From: Clostridium culturomicium
Lineage (GTDB): Bacteria; Bacillota; Clostridia; Clostridiales; Clostridiaceae
Direction: 5' to 3'
Length of the DNA: 64,000 nucleotides
NCBI RefSeq assembly: GCF_000821305.1
Contig: NZ_CCXK01000013.1
Location: 186,001-250,000, forward strand
Shown: positions 35,444 through 44,975 of the stretch, piece by piece
Numbering within the stretch: position 1 is the stretch's first letter
Layout: every line of letters starts with the position of its first letter
The notes under the pieces: model-generated
What the model was told of the DNA's origin: nothing
Databases searched by the model: none
The model's input: the letters and a program-made list of their open reading frames with translations, nothing else
Made by a program: the position numbers and the translations under genes

Positions 35444-35692
35444 ATGGAAGATAGAGTAATTATGGATAATATTTTATCAGTAACTAAAGGTGCATGTGAT
35501 TTAATGATGCATGGTACAATTGAATCATCAACAACAGATGTTCATAGTGCATTTAAATCAACTTTAGATGATTGTTTAAAAATGCAAAATGAAATTTATT
35601 CTAAAATGTCTGCTAAGGGTTGGTATCCATCTCAACAGGTAGAAAAAGAGAAAATAACACAAGCTAAACAGAAATTTAGTGGACAACAATAA
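35444..35692 (+). CDS. CotF-family spore coat protein
   Basis: This 82-residue protein has the CotF-type helical bundle (DNILSVTKGACDLMMHGTIE, then HSAFKSTLDDCLKMQNEIYS) and the characteristic KGWYPSQQ segment near residues 58-65. It probably associates with the coat or the outer layers of the spore. AGGAGG precedes the ATG. A perfect 17-bp terminator ends this two-gene operon. It indicates that the host forms endospores. Confidence 0.87.
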   Translation: MEDRVIMDNILSVTKGACDLMMHGTIESSTTDVHSAFKSTLDDCLKMQNEIYSKMSAKGWYPSQQVEKEKITQAKQKFSGQQ

Positions 35693-35730
35693 TAAGTAAT
35701 ATCTTCAAAGTGAATAATTTATAAAATAGT

Positions 35731-35769
35731 AAAATGGCACTTCAAAAATTCTTTTGAAGTGCCATTTTT
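35731..35769 (+). terminator. Terminator after the coat protein operon
   Basis: A perfect 17-bp stem (35731-35747 with 35752-35768) closes on the loop ATTC, with a T run at its 3' arm. Confidence 0.95.
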
Positions 35770-35895
35770 ATAAAATTTAATATAAATAATTAGTTTTTAA
35801 TCTGATTTTAATCTTTCTTATATTTTACCTTAATTTTCAAGACGTATTATATAACTATAGTAAACGAAGAAGTAAAATATACGGAGGTAATTAAT

Positions 35896-36447
35896 ATGGA
35901 AAGAAATGAAATGATTGAAGTTTTGATGGAGAAGGGAAAAGTAAGCAGAGAGGAAGCACAAGCAGCTTTAGAGAACTGTGATTGGGATCTCTTAGATTCA
36001 ATAATTTATTTAGAAAGAAAAGAAAAAGCTGAAAAGAAAAGTGAAAAAACTATAATTGAGGTTGATATAAAAGAAAACAAAGAAAATGGTGAGGAAAAAA
36101 ATACACATAACAAAAGTAGTCAAGAGCATTTTGGTGGTGTTGGAGAAGTTATAGGGAGAATTTTTAGATTCATTGGTAAGGTTATAAGAAAGGGAAATGA
36201 AAATTTTTTTGAAGTTAGAAAAGAAAATGAAAAGCCAATAAGAGTGTCCTTAACAATATCAGTGTTATTGTTAGTATTCCTAACAATTCCAAGTGTAGTT
36301 TTATTGGTTCTTGGATTATTCTGTGGATATAAATATTCAATTTATGGATCATCAATGAATTATGATGGGGTAAATACTATTTTTGATGAAGTTTCTAAAT
36401 CAGCAGAATCTGTAAAAAAAGATTTTAAAGAAGGCTATGAAAAATAG
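35896..36447 (+). CDS. UBA-like/DUF4342 membrane protein (copy 1)
   Basis: This 183-residue protein has an N-terminal UBA/TS-N-like three-helix domain (about residues 1-42, VSREEAQAALENCDWDLLDSI), an acidic Lys/Glu-rich linker, and a DUF4342-like segment (about 85-120). A hydrophobic stretch near 113-145 probably spans the membrane, and a cytoplasmic tail follows. The same plan appears in the gene at 36659, which heads an operon with a two-component system. A sensing or regulatory role at the membrane is possible. AAAGATACGGAGG precedes the ATG. Confidence 0.72.
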   Translation: MERNEMIEVLMEKGKVSREEAQAALENCDWDLLDSIIYLERKEKAEKKSEKTIIEVDIKENKENGEEKNTHNKSSQEHFGGVGEVIGRIFRFIGKVIRKGNENFFEVRKENEKPIRVSLTISVLLLVFLTIPSVVLLVLGLFCGYKYSIYGSSMNYDGVNTIFDEVSKSAESVKKDFKEGYEK

Positions 36448-36479
36448 CAATTTGGCAAAAAATGAAATCGTAAAGGTAT

Positions 36480-36546
36480 AAAGGGACAAGAATATTGATG
36501 ATTCTTATTAAGTGTAAATGAGAGTTATCTTAATCTTGTCCTTTTT
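36480..36546 (+). terminator. Terminator after DUF4342 copy 1
   Basis: A 12-bp stem (AAGGGACAAGA region 36480-36491, with TCTTGTCCTTT 36534-36545, one G-U) encloses a long loop that itself can pair. A T run follows. Confidence 0.7.
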
Positions 36547-36658
36547 AAAATTATGTGAAGATAAAATTAAAGAAAGGCATTTTAAGTTAAAGTTTTCAGG
36601 TTGTGCTATAATTTAATAGTTAGGTAGAGGGTAAACAAAGCTTAAAGTAGGAGGTTGT

Positions 36659-37228
36659 ATGGATAAACTTAATCTTGTAGATAAATTAAAAGAAAATGCT
36701 GATATAAGCTATGAAGAAGCTAAGTTTGCTTTAGAGAACAATAATTGGGATATCCTTGAGGCAATGATATATTTAGAGAATATAGGGAAAGTTAAAAAGC
36801 CTGAAGTTAGCGAGTTTTATACTAATACTTATAAAGGCACATATGATAACACTTCAGCAGGTCATGTAGTTGAAAGTGTTAATTATAAAGAGAAAAAAAG
36901 TTATTACAGTAAAAATGATTTTGAAGGATTTTTTGAAGCTGTGTGTAAGGTTATAGATACAGGAAACAATATTTTTCTTGAAGTGAGTAGGAAGAGCAGA
37001 GCTCTTATTAAACTTCCTATTACAGTAATTATATTACTTTTAATTTTTGCTTTCTGGTTTATAATACCGTTAATGATTATTGGATTATTCTTTGAAATTG
37101 AGTTTTCAATTTCTTCTAAAAGATTTAGTTCAGATAAAATAGATAGAATTAATAAGATATTTAAGGAGTTATCGATAGGGGCTCAGGATATAGTTGATAA
37201 AATAAAGAAGGGGATAAATAATGGTTAA
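36659..37228 (+). CDS. UBA-like/DUF4342 membrane protein (copy 2), operon with two-component system
   Basis: This paralogue of the gene at 35896 (189 residues) has the same architecture: UBA-like helices at about 10-42 (ISYEEAKFALENNNWDILEAM), a linker, the DUF4342 region near 90-125 (NIFLEVSRKSRALIKLPITV) and a hydrophobic stretch to about 145. Its end overlaps the response regulator start by eight bases, so it belongs to the same transcript. It may be a membrane partner or modulator of the histidine kinase. The ATG is preceded by AGGAGG. Confidence 0.74.
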   Translation: MDKLNLVDKLKENADISYEEAKFALENNNWDILEAMIYLENIGKVKKPEVSEFYTNTYKGTYDNTSAGHVVESVNYKEKKSYYSKNDFEGFFEAVCKVIDTGNNIFLEVSRKSRALIKLPITVIILLLIFAFWFIIPLMIIGLFFEIEFSISSKRFSSDKIDRINKIFKELSIGAQDIVDKIKKGINNG

Positions 37229-37904
37229 GATTTTAGTTGTTGAAGATGAAGAAAAAATAGCTAGATTTATTGAGTTGGAGCTTATACATGAAGGTTATAA
37301 GGTTATAAAAGCTGATAATGGCAGGACTGGTCTCGAGATAGCAGAAAGCGGGGAAGCTGATTTGATTATTCTTGATGTGATGCTTCCAGAAATCAATGGC
37401 CTTGAAGTTTTAAGAAGGATTCGAAGGACTTCAGAGGTACCAGTTATCATGCTTACAGCAAGAGATGCGGTAATGGATAAGGTATCGGGGCTTGATGCAG
37501 GTGCCGATGACTACATTACTAAGCCTTTTGCAATTGAAGAGCTTCTTGCAAGAATAAGAACTGCTCTAAAAAAGAGAATCGTTGTTGAGATTAAGAAGGA
37601 TGATGAGGTAATAAGCTGTGGATTATTAACCTTAGATAAAATGAGACATAAGGTGATGTATGATTGCACTGAGGTTGAATTAACCAATAGAGAATTTAGT
37701 CTTCTTCAGATTTTAATGGAGAATAAAAATATAGTTATGACAAGAGATGTACTTATTGAAAAGGTATGTGGTTATGATTATTTTGGAGAAACTAATGTTA
37801 TAGATGTTTATATTAGATATTTGAGAACAAAGATTGATGATACTTTTAATGTTAAAATAATATCTACAGTTCGTGGCGTAGGGTACGTAATAAAAGATGA
37901 GTAA
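37221..37904 (+). CDS. OmpR-family response regulator
   Basis: This 227-residue regulator has a receiver domain with phospho-acceptor Asp52 (LDVMLP), the acidic pair in VVEDEE, the Thr in MLTARD and the conserved Lys in ITKPF. The OmpR-type winged helix follows (about residues 130-225), ending with TVRGVGYVIKDE. It overlaps the upstream DUF4342 gene and the downstream kinase gene, so the three proteins are co-translated. Its targets are unknown; regulation of its own operon or of the neighbouring DUF4342 copy would be a reasonable guess. Confidence 0.95.
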   Translation: MVKILVVEDEEKIARFIELELIHEGYKVIKADNGRTGLEIAESGEADLIILDVMLPEINGLEVLRRIRRTSEVPVIMLTARDAVMDKVSGLDAGADDYITKPFAIEELLARIRTALKKRIVVEIKKDDEVISCGLLTLDKMRHKVMYDCTEVELTNREFSLLQILMENKNIVMTRDVLIEKVCGYDYFGETNVIDVYIRYLRTKIDDTFNVKIISTVRGVGYVIKDE

Positions 37905-39159
37905 GAGTAGAAAAAATAAAAACAAAAATGTTACATCTATTGCAATAAAGCTTAATGCTATTTCTGTTAGGGATATGTTTTTCAAATTCCTTGTGTTAGA
38001 TTTATTAGTTGTTATTGTACTGGCTGTTCTGTGGTGTATTAATGCAGAAAAAACTTTTTATGGATCCCTAGTAGAAAATGCTCAAAGATCTATAGAGCTT
38101 TTTCCAATAGAAGCAGCTAAGTACACTGTAGTGTGGAACAATGGAAGAACTATGGTTAAAGAAGCGGCTTCTTTTATTAATACATTAATAGATATAATTA
38201 GCATTTTGGGGATTCTAGAGGGCTTGTTTTTGTTAGAAGAAATTATATTTGGTACAGCAAAGATCAGGAAAACTTTAAGACCCCTTAATGAAATTGCTGA
38301 AACTGCTAGCAGACTTAGCAACATGGCTTTTGATGAAGATAAGTTTCAAAATCTTGAAGCCGCAATATCAAAGCTTAGTCCAGTTGGGTCTGATGAAAGG
38401 ATTACTATTGAAGATAGCGAACTTCAGGGTTTAGAGGATGCAATAAATAAACTTTTAGATAGAATGAGGGATTCCTACAGACAGCAGGCGAGGTTTGTTT
38501 CAGATGCATCACATGAATTAAGGACACCTATTTCAGTAATTCAAGGATATGCAAATATGCTGGATAGATGGGGTAAGAAGGATGAGAGTGTTTTAGAGGA
38601 ATCTATTGCAGCTATAAAGTCTGAATCAGAAAATATGAAAAACTTAGTTGAGCAGCTTTTATTTTTAGCTAGGGGAATTAATGGCAAAACCCAGCTTAAT
38701 ATAATTGAGTTTTCTCTTAGTGAAATGATGAAGGAAGTTTTTGAAGAATCTAAAATGATTGATGAAAATCATTTTTACTCTTATATAAACGAAGAAAATA
38801 TAAAGATTAAGGGAGATGAAGGTCTTTTAAAGCAGACTGCAAGAGTGTTAGTTGAAAATGCAGCAAAATACACTGAGCAGGGAGAAGACATTATTATTAA
38901 AGTTGGAAAAAATATTAATGGAGAGCCTTTATTTTCGATTCAGGATAATGGTATTGGAATGGATGCAGAGGATGTGCCTCATATATTTGAGAGATTCTTC
39001 AGGGCTGATACAGCCAGAGTTAGAAAAGACGGAGGAACTGGTCTTGGGTTATCAATTGCCAAATGGATTATAGATAATCATAAAGGTTACTTTAGTGTTT
39101 TAAGTAGAAAGGGAATTGGAACCAGGATAACAGTTCATTTACCACAAAATTTATTGTAG
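37897..39159 (+). CDS. Membrane sensor histidine kinase
   Basis: This 420-residue kinase is the partner of the response regulator with which it overlaps. Two membrane segments (about 27-48 and 85-110) flank a short extracytoplasmic loop. A HAMP-like region follows (RKTLRPLNEIAETASRLS), then HisKA with His206 in DASHELRTP and the catalytic ATPase domain (LVENAAKYT, then DNGIGMDAEDVPHIFERF and GTGLGLSIAK). A short sensor loop suggests that it may sense membrane or partner-protein state, possibly through the DUF4342 protein. Confidence 0.94.
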   Translation: MSKSRKNKNKNVTSIAIKLNAISVRDMFFKFLVLDLLVVIVLAVLWCINAEKTFYGSLVENAQRSIELFPIEAAKYTVVWNNGRTMVKEAASFINTLIDIISILGILEGLFLLEEIIFGTAKIRKTLRPLNEIAETASRLSNMAFDEDKFQNLEAAISKLSPVGSDERITIEDSELQGLEDAINKLLDRMRDSYRQQARFVSDASHELRTPISVIQGYANMLDRWGKKDESVLEESIAAIKSESENMKNLVEQLLFLARGINGKTQLNIIEFSLSEMMKEVFEESKMIDENHFYSYINEENIKIKGDEGLLKQTARVLVENAAKYTEQGEDIIIKVGKNINGEPLFSIQDNGIGMDAEDVPHIFERFFRADTARVRKDGGTGLGLSIAKWIIDNHKGYFSVLSRKGIGTRITVHLPQNLL

Positions 39160-39180
39160 TAATGAAATACTTGAATAGTT

Positions 39181-39223
39181 ATAAAATATAGGCTGTTGAT
39201 AAATTCAGCAGCCTATATTTTAT
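39181..39223. terminator. Bidirectional terminator after the two-component operon
   Basis: A 19-bp stem with one wobble pair (39181-39199 and 39205-39223) has A/T-rich flanks on both sides and serves the kinase gene and perhaps the decayed minus-strand genes. Confidence 0.9.
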
Positions 39224-39229
39224 AATTTT

Positions 39230-39710
39230 TTAATTAACTACTCCAGCCATCAATAAGCCAAGTCCCTTTCTTGTAACATTACGCTGATCAAAAATACCCA
39301 TAATTTTGACATCATACATTACCATGATTCTATCGAAAATTTCCATGAGTTCATCAAGTTCAGTGGGTGGTAGCTCCATGATCTCGTTCATCAATGATAA
39401 GGCTTTAAATATATTTTGTTGCGCTTTTCAATGAATTTCCAATCTAGAAAGCGGACTTTGAATATGGAGCCTTGTTGTAGCTCATTAAAATTAGATTTTC
39501 TTCAACGGTCATATTTTTAAGGGTACTGATATTTTTTTCATTTATTCAATTTAAAGCTTTCACATCTAAAACAACTTTACCAGTATTAGATTTTTCTTTA
39601 GAAGTAATTAATTCAACATTCTTTCCAATCATTAAGGCAGCAATCATTACACCTATAGGGGTATAGTTTCCAAATACAACTGTTGCAAGAGCTATTAATC
39701 CACTAAAATT
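39230..39710 (-). pseudogene. Fused remnants of a BMP/simple-sugar ABC transporter
   Basis: Read on the minus strand, the stop at 39230 closes a fragment like the C-terminus of an ABC ATPase of the YufO/BMP type (LDELMEIFDRIMVMYDVKIMG, then KGLGLLMAGVVN). Upstream fragments with stops and shifts read as another ATPase part (TVEENLILMSYNKAPYSK). The most upstream part (to 39710) resembles the end of its permease (FSGLIALATVVFGNYTPIG). The pieces are out of natural order or heavily deleted. This fills most of the gap 39224-39951; the rest (39711-39951) is the leader of the next gene. Confidence 0.65.
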
Positions 39711-39951
39711 AAAGTAATATTTATGTAATGTAAAGATTAAGTATTCTTAACATAAGCGGTAAATAGAAAGCTAAGAATTCTTTATATTTGACACGTAATA
39801 TCTGTAGTTAGGATAAATTTTATAAAAATTTTATTGTTAATAATATTAATAGATTTTAACAATTGTATGATCAGCCTTAACACTAAAATTGAAAAAATAA
39901 AGTTAAAATGTTCTTGTACAAAGGGGAATTTTAGTTTTAGGAGGATGTATA

Positions 39952-42216
39952 ATGAAAAACGTAAAAAAAAGACTTTTATGTGCAGTGCTTTCAGCTGGGG
40001 TTATGCTGACTAATACATTATCAGTGACAAATAAAGCTTTTGCTGACACGAAAGATGGAAGCCAGGTTATTGCAGATTGGAGATTTGACTCAAACAATGT
40101 AAAAAGTGGGTCTATCTCTGATAAGAATCTGATAATAAAAGACAGCAGTGGTAATGGAAATGAATTAAGAATGAATACCTATGGGGAGGCAGAGGATTAT
40201 ACTAAGTATTTGGGTTTTTCTGATGATACTATGTATGGAGCTACTAATGGAAGCTTAGTTATGACAGGTGATAGTGCAAATAAGATAGGTGCTGATTTAA
40301 TAACTGTAGACGATGCACCAATTAATAAAGAGGAATTTGAAAATGGATATACAATGCAATTTATTTACAAACTTCCTACTAACTGGACAGCTGCAGATAG
40401 TTGGATGGGACTTTTAGCGAGACAAGGTAATGCTAAAAGTATGGATGAGCCTGAAGTAGGAACCATGAATGTTGCTGTGTCTAATTGCAAAGAAATTCAA
40501 TTTTTGGCAGCAAATAAAGAAGATAATCATGAGATGGAATCAGCCGCTTGGTCAGTTTCAATGGATAAAGGTGGCGTTTGGTATCATATAGCAATTGTTA
40601 GTGATAATAATAGTATCCGTACCTATGTAAATGGTGCTGAAGCTTTTAGAGATTATGTAAGTGATGATATGATAGGACTATATGCAGATCATGTTGACGG
40701 TAGATTTAGGGTTGGTTCTAGCTGGTGGAAGGAAGGGGATAAAACCTTAGATAAATTTGCTAAGGGAAGCTTCCAGCAAATTAGAATATCTGAGGGGGCT
40801 TTAGATAAGTCACAGTGGCTTATTAGTAATCCAGAACAGTATGTTGGAGAATATGGGAATAATGACCCATTTAGTTTAAAAGCTGAAAATAATTATAATA
40901 TGGTTTTTATGCCTGATACTCAAAATGCTATTAAATTTAAACCAGGTGTTATGGATGCAGCAATGGATTGGTTGACAGAAAATAGACATGCAGCAAACAT
41001 TATATCTGTAACTCATTTAGGGGATGTTGTTGAAAATGGAAATAATGAAGAGCAGTGGAATACAACAAAATTATTTAGTAAGCTGCCTGAAGCAGAAATG
41101 AAGCTTCTTATGCAACCAGGTAACCACGATTGGCCTGAGTATTATGATAGGTACTTTGGAGCTGATAGTGAGTATGGTAAATTAACTAGTGATTATGTTG
41201 TTAGAACATCTCCTTCAGGACGTAGTACATATATGGTAACTGATGGTGGAAGCTATAAGTATATGACTTTAGCAATTGATTACCATAGCTTTGATTCAGA
41301 TTTGCCGTGGGTAGAAGAAGTTTTATCAAATACTAATATGCCTACAGTAATCACAAGCCATGATTTACAAAATTGCTCTGATACTGCCCCAAGTGAAATT
41401 AAGCTAAGTAAAAAGGGGCAGCAGGTTTGGGATGTAGTAAAGAAATATAATCAAGTATTTATGGTGATTGGAGGCCACAGCCATGGAGCAGGGAATCAGA
41501 TTTTAATAAATGATCAAGGGAATGAGGTACTTAGCATATTAGCGGATTATCAATTTGCTCATAATGGGGGTAATGCACTATTTAAGTTTGCTGAATTCAA
41601 TGAAGCTGCAAATAAAATATATCTTTCAACATTCTCACCTTATGCAGCAACTCTAAGTAGTGAAGAGACAACTTTCTTTGATGTAAATTATTTAACTGGT
41701 GCTGGAAACTATAGTGAGTTTGAGTTTAATTTTGAAGAGAGATTTGCGGGCATGGAGAAGTCAGATGCCGTTTTACAAGAGGCTAAAAATGAATTAAAGA
41801 CCTTAATTGAAGAAGTGAAAGGTCTTGATAGAGAAAAATATACTAGTGAAACATGGAGTGTTGTAAAAGAAGCTTTAACCAAAGCACAAAATGTTTCAAT
41901 AAATGAAAATGCTGAGATTGAGGAAATTAAAGAAGCTTACCACGGTTTAAAAGCTGCCGTTGAGGCTCTTGTTGAAAAAGAAATAATTGATATTCCTTCA
42001 GAGGAAGATAAGGATGAAGATGTTGATAATGACGAAAACACTGGAAATGGTGGAAGTCAAGAGGAGAACAATTCGAACATCCAGGAAGAAGATGAAAATA
42101 ATGGAACAATAGATAAATTACCTCAGACAGGTGGCGGAGGAACCTTTGGGTTAGCTTTTGCAGGTACAATTTTAGCAGCTAGTGGTTTTATAACCTTAAA
42201 AAAGTTTAAAAAGTAA
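39952..42216 (+). CDS. LPQTG-anchored LamG and metallophosphoesterase surface protein
   Basis: This 754-residue secreted protein has a signal peptide (about 1-32, ending KAFADT), a LamG/concanavalin-like domain (about 42-275), a calcineurin-like phosphoesterase domain (about 315-590; FMPDTQNA, LGDVVENG, QPGNHDWPEYY, GGHSHGAGN), one FIVAR-like three-helix module (about 605-675) and an acidic Gly/Asn linker. It ends in the sortase signal LPQTG from residue 723, a hydrophobic segment and a basic tail. The protein is therefore attached to peptidoglycan. The LamG domain may bind carbohydrate near the substrate. No sortase gene is present in the window. Confidence 0.93.
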   Translation: MKNVKKRLLCAVLSAGVMLTNTLSVTNKAFADTKDGSQVIADWRFDSNNVKSGSISDKNLIIKDSSGNGNELRMNTYGEAEDYTKYLGFSDDTMYGATNGSLVMTGDSANKIGADLITVDDAPINKEEFENGYTMQFIYKLPTNWTAADSWMGLLARQGNAKSMDEPEVGTMNVAVSNCKEIQFLAANKEDNHEMESAAWSVSMDKGGVWYHIAIVSDNNSIRTYVNGAEAFRDYVSDDMIGLYADHVDGRFRVGSSWWKEGDKTLDKFAKGSFQQIRISEGALDKSQWLISNPEQYVGEYGNNDPFSLKAENNYNMVFMPDTQNAIKFKPGVMDAAMDWLTENRHAANIISVTHLGDVVENGNNEEQWNTTKLFSKLPEAEMKLLMQPGNHDWPEYYDRYFGADSEYGKLTSDYVVRTSPSGRSTYMVTDGGSYKYMTLAIDYHSFDSDLPWVEEVLSNTNMPTVITSHDLQNCSDTAPSEIKLSKKGQQVWDVVKKYNQVFMVIGGHSHGAGNQILINDQGNEVLSILADYQFAHNGGNALFKFAEFNEAANKIYLSTFSPYAATLSSEETTFFDVNYLTGAGNYSEFEFNFEERFAGMEKSDAVLQEAKNELKTLIEEVKGLDREKYTSETWSVVKEALTKAQNVSINENAEIEEIKEAYHGLKAAVEALVEKEIIDIPSEEDKDEDVDNDENTGNGGSQEENNSNIQEEDENNGTIDKLPQTGGGGTFGLAFAGTILAASGFITLKKFKK

Positions 42217-42221
42217 GTGAA

Positions 42222-42258
42222 AAAAACAAGGACAGGAAAGATACTTGTCCTTGTTTTT
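42222..42258 (+). terminator. Terminator after the LPQTG protein gene
   Basis: AAAAACAAGGACA (42222-42234) pairs with TGTCCTTGTTTTT (42246-42258). Confidence 0.92.
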
Positions 42259-42335
42259 ATTAAGCAGAGAAGGTGTTGGAACAAGGATAACTGGCTTTCA
42301 TTTAAATTCATTAAAGAGTTTAATATGAAGTAATA

Positions 42336-42375
42336 AAAAAATCACCAGCAGCTTGAATACTGCTAGTGATTTTTT
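42336..42375 (-). terminator. Terminator of the M28 peptidase gene
   Basis: An A-rich arm 42336-42351 pairs with 42360-42375 with one mismatch. On the minus strand it ends in a T run just after the peptidase stop at 42378. Confidence 0.85.
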
Positions 42376-42377
42376 AT

Positions 42378-44012
42378 TTATTCCATAGAACATATTCCAG
42401 CAAAAACTGAAAGATATACAATCATTACAAAGAATATATTTGCGGCTAATGCTCCAAAGGTTAAAGCTGCATTGAATAGGTAAATCATAGGCACATATAA
42501 GATAATTATTAAAGCTATAGGAATTAATAATATAAAGGAGATTCCTTTAATGTGCAAAAAGCTTTGTTTTAAAGCAGCAAATAGAGCAATTAAAAGGGCT
42601 GGGATTACTGTTAAATAGCTTGCCCCAGGTAAAGCAAAGGTAAGAATAAAAGATAAAATTAATAGCAATATTAAAGCTCCAAGTATAAACTCACTTTTCT
42701 CATTAAAATTCTTTGATGCCTTCTTTATTGTTAAAATGAAGGTTGCAAGGACTATAAGCATAACTCCAATGAAAATCACACTTTCGAATTTAATTAGAGG
42801 TAAGTAAGTCAGTTTAAATGTTCTTCCATTTAAAGCTGCAGTTACTCTGCTTACTCCATATCCAGCGAACATCGTAATTACAGTAAAGCCTAGATTTACG
42901 AAAACATATTTAATTACTTTGTTTACAGCTTTAATTTTAAACATTTTATATAGTAAAACTATAAGTAATAGTATTACAGCTAAAAGTGCATAGTTTATGG
43001 TTTTAGAGTATTCTATAAATTGATTTCCTAGAATAAAAAAGATTGAATCATTCTTACCTTGAAGGTTTTCTGGGTTAGAGTATTTCTCATTAGAAACAAA
43101 TTCAGTTACCATTGGAAGTACCTGATCACCGTAGTGCTGCATTGATTTATCACTTAAGTTATTTGGGTTATCGTTAGGAGTATGATAGTTTTCAAGTCCA
43201 TCTAATACACTAATATTAACACCAGTTAAGTTGTTTTCTAAGAACACTGTGAAGTCAGTACCATTAGGTAATAATCTATAGATTTCTGGAGTTATAGAGT
43301 AAGAAAAAGGTTTAGCACTAGCCTTGTATAAATCTATTACTTTAGAGTTATCAGGGCTTGTCTCAAACATTACTGCAGGACCTTCTGTTCCTCTAGCTTC
43401 AATGTTTATAACAAAGTTAGCTCCAGCGATAATTTCTTTCTCTTTTACAGCTTCTTTTGCACCTAAAAGACCATATTCTTCACCATCAGTGAATAAAATT
43501 TTGATTCCATTTTTAAGCTGAATATTACTTTCCTTTATAACTCTTAAAGTTTCTAAAATAGTTGAAAGAGCATATCCAGCATCTGCGGCCCCTAAAGAAC
43601 CATCTATTTCCGCATAACGTTCTTTTTTAGCATGAGAGCTGTCATAGTGAGTTGCGAGTAGAATATAGGAATCAGATTCACCCTTCATTTCAGCATAGAT
43701 ATTTTCAATAGCTACCATGCTGTCACTTCTTTTTTCATAGATGTCCTCATATCTATAAATTTGAGGTTCCATCCCTAGTGTTCTAAGCTCGTCCATTAAA
43801 TAATTTTTAACCTTTTCTTTAGCATCTAGGTCAAAGATTGAATGTGGCTCCTGAGCTATATTGTTTATATGTTCCATTTGATTATTTACGCTAGTTTTTG
43901 AGTAATCATCATAATTTGGCTTTGATGGATTTAAGGAATTAAAACCAATTATACATGAAATAACAATAACTATCAGGGTAGTTATGTAAGTAAATTTTTT
44001 TCCTTGATTCAT
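42378..44012 (-). CDS. Membrane-embedded M28-family metallopeptidase
   Basis: This 544-residue protein has an N-terminal membrane anchor (about residues 8-25), an M28 aminopeptidase domain (about 60-310) and seven or so C-terminal membrane helices (335-540). The co-catalytic zinc ligands appear in ATHYDSS, SLGAADAGYA, FTDGEEYGLLG and the NIEARGTEG segment; the DGEE motif supplies the general base and a ligand. The domain order recalls the eukaryotic Fxna/ERMP1-type peptidases and their bacterial relatives. The active domain would face outside. Its substrate is unknown. AGGAGG lies before the ATG in minus orientation. Confidence 0.88.
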   Translation of the reverse strand: MNQGKKFTYITTLIVIVISCIIGFNSLNPSKPNYDDYSKTSVNNQMEHINNIAQEPHSIFDLDAKEKVKNYLMDELRTLGMEPQIYRYEDIYEKRSDSMVAIENIYAEMKGESDSYILLATHYDSSHAKKERYAEIDGSLGAADAGYALSTILETLRVIKESNIQLKNGIKILFTDGEEYGLLGAKEAVKEKEIIAGANFVINIEARGTEGPAVMFETSPDNSKVIDLYKASAKPFSYSITPEIYRLLPNGTDFTVFLENNLTGVNISVLDGLENYHTPNDNPNNLSDKSMQHYGDQVLPMVTEFVSNEKYSNPENLQGKNDSIFFILGNQFIEYSKTINYALLAVILLLIVLLYKMFKIKAVNKVIKYVFVNLGFTVITMFAGYGVSRVTAALNGRTFKLTYLPLIKFESVIFIGVMLIVLATFILTIKKASKNFNEKSEFILGALILLLILSFILTFALPGASYLTVIPALLIALFAALKQSFLHIKGISFILLIPIALIIILYVPMIYLFNAALTFGALAANIFFVMIVYLSVFAGICSME

Positions 44013-44201
44013 TTATAAGTCCTCCTATGTTTAATTTAATTTATGAAAAATTCGTTGGTTTAAGAATATCACAGGCAAATTACTTTGTAAATCAAAATAT
44101 TTTATAATCAAAGTAATTTGGAATGAGTTTTTAATTTTTAAGTTTGCATAATGAATTTAAAGGTATTAAAATTTAAGTATATTTTGCTTTGGAGGGGAAC
44201 T

Positions 44202-44627
44202 ATGAAAAAGTATATATTTATATCATTAACAGTGGTAATTCTATTAACTGGCTGTGTGAAAAATGAAATAGACAATAAAACACAGGTGGAAAATCAAATC
44301 TCAAGGGCAGCTGAAGGGGTTATTAATATTTCTGCAGAAGAGGCTAAGAAAATTATTGATACAGAGGAACATGAAATTGTTTTAGATGTGAGGTCTGTGG
44401 AAGAGTATAAAGAAGGTCATATTGAGGGAGCAGTTTTACTTCCTAGTGATGAAATAAAAGAAAAAGTGGAAAATTTGATTCAAGATAAGAATAAGACAAT
44501 TTTATTATATTGTAGAAGTGGGAGAAGAAGTGCAGCAGCAGCTAAAGACCTTATTGATTTTGGATATACCAATGTTTATGATTTTGGTGGGATTATTGAT
44601 TGGAAATATGAAGTTGTTAAAGAGTAA
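44202..44627 (+). CDS. Rhodanese-domain lipoprotein
   Basis: This 141-residue protein begins at ATG 44202, directly behind GGAGGGG; an in-frame ATG 51 bases upstream lacks a ribosome binding site and would bury the signal peptide. The signal peptide ends in the lipobox LTGC with Cys18 as lipidated residue. The rhodanese domain covers about residues 40-140, with the persulfide Cys104 in LLYCRSGRRSAAAA. It would act outside the membrane on sulfur transfer or thiol oxidation state. Confidence 0.9.
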   Translation: MKKYIFISLTVVILLTGCVKNEIDNKTQVENQISRAAEGVINISAEEAKKIIDTEEHEIVLDVRSVEEYKEGHIEGAVLLPSDEIKEKVENLIQDKNKTILLYCRSGRRSAAAAKDLIDFGYTNVYDFGGIIDWKYEVVKE

Positions 44628-44975
44628 GATTAAGGATGATGCATTTAAGTAAATACTTTAATAAAATAATTGAAGTTAAAATTCATGTCAGTTTTGCTCA
44701 GGATTAAGGAGAATCAATGCTGCATCTTATGGCTGAAAAACTTAAAGATAAGGCAAGAGTGCAAATCATATTTATGATAATTATACTTTTAAAATGCTAG
44801 AAGCTTTAATGAGTAATGAGGTTGAAATATGAGAATAAATGAAAAGAGATCATAAAGATACAACAAGCATTTTTGGTGCCATTAAATCTTAAAAACAACC
44901 CCAAAAATAAAATGTTATAAAAATGTTTACTTTTTGTTGGACATGCTATATAATAAATACATAAAATAAATAAAG
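44628..44975. other. Intergenic stretch with coding-like relic
   Basis: Reading near 44640-44840 gives protein-like pieces (IIEVKIHVSFAQD, GESMLHLMAEKLKDKARV, then in another frame YDNYTFKMLEALMSNEVEI) separated by stops and a shift. I cannot name the family, but it looks like a decayed gene. The remainder is the leader region of the lysine riboswitch. Confidence 0.4.
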
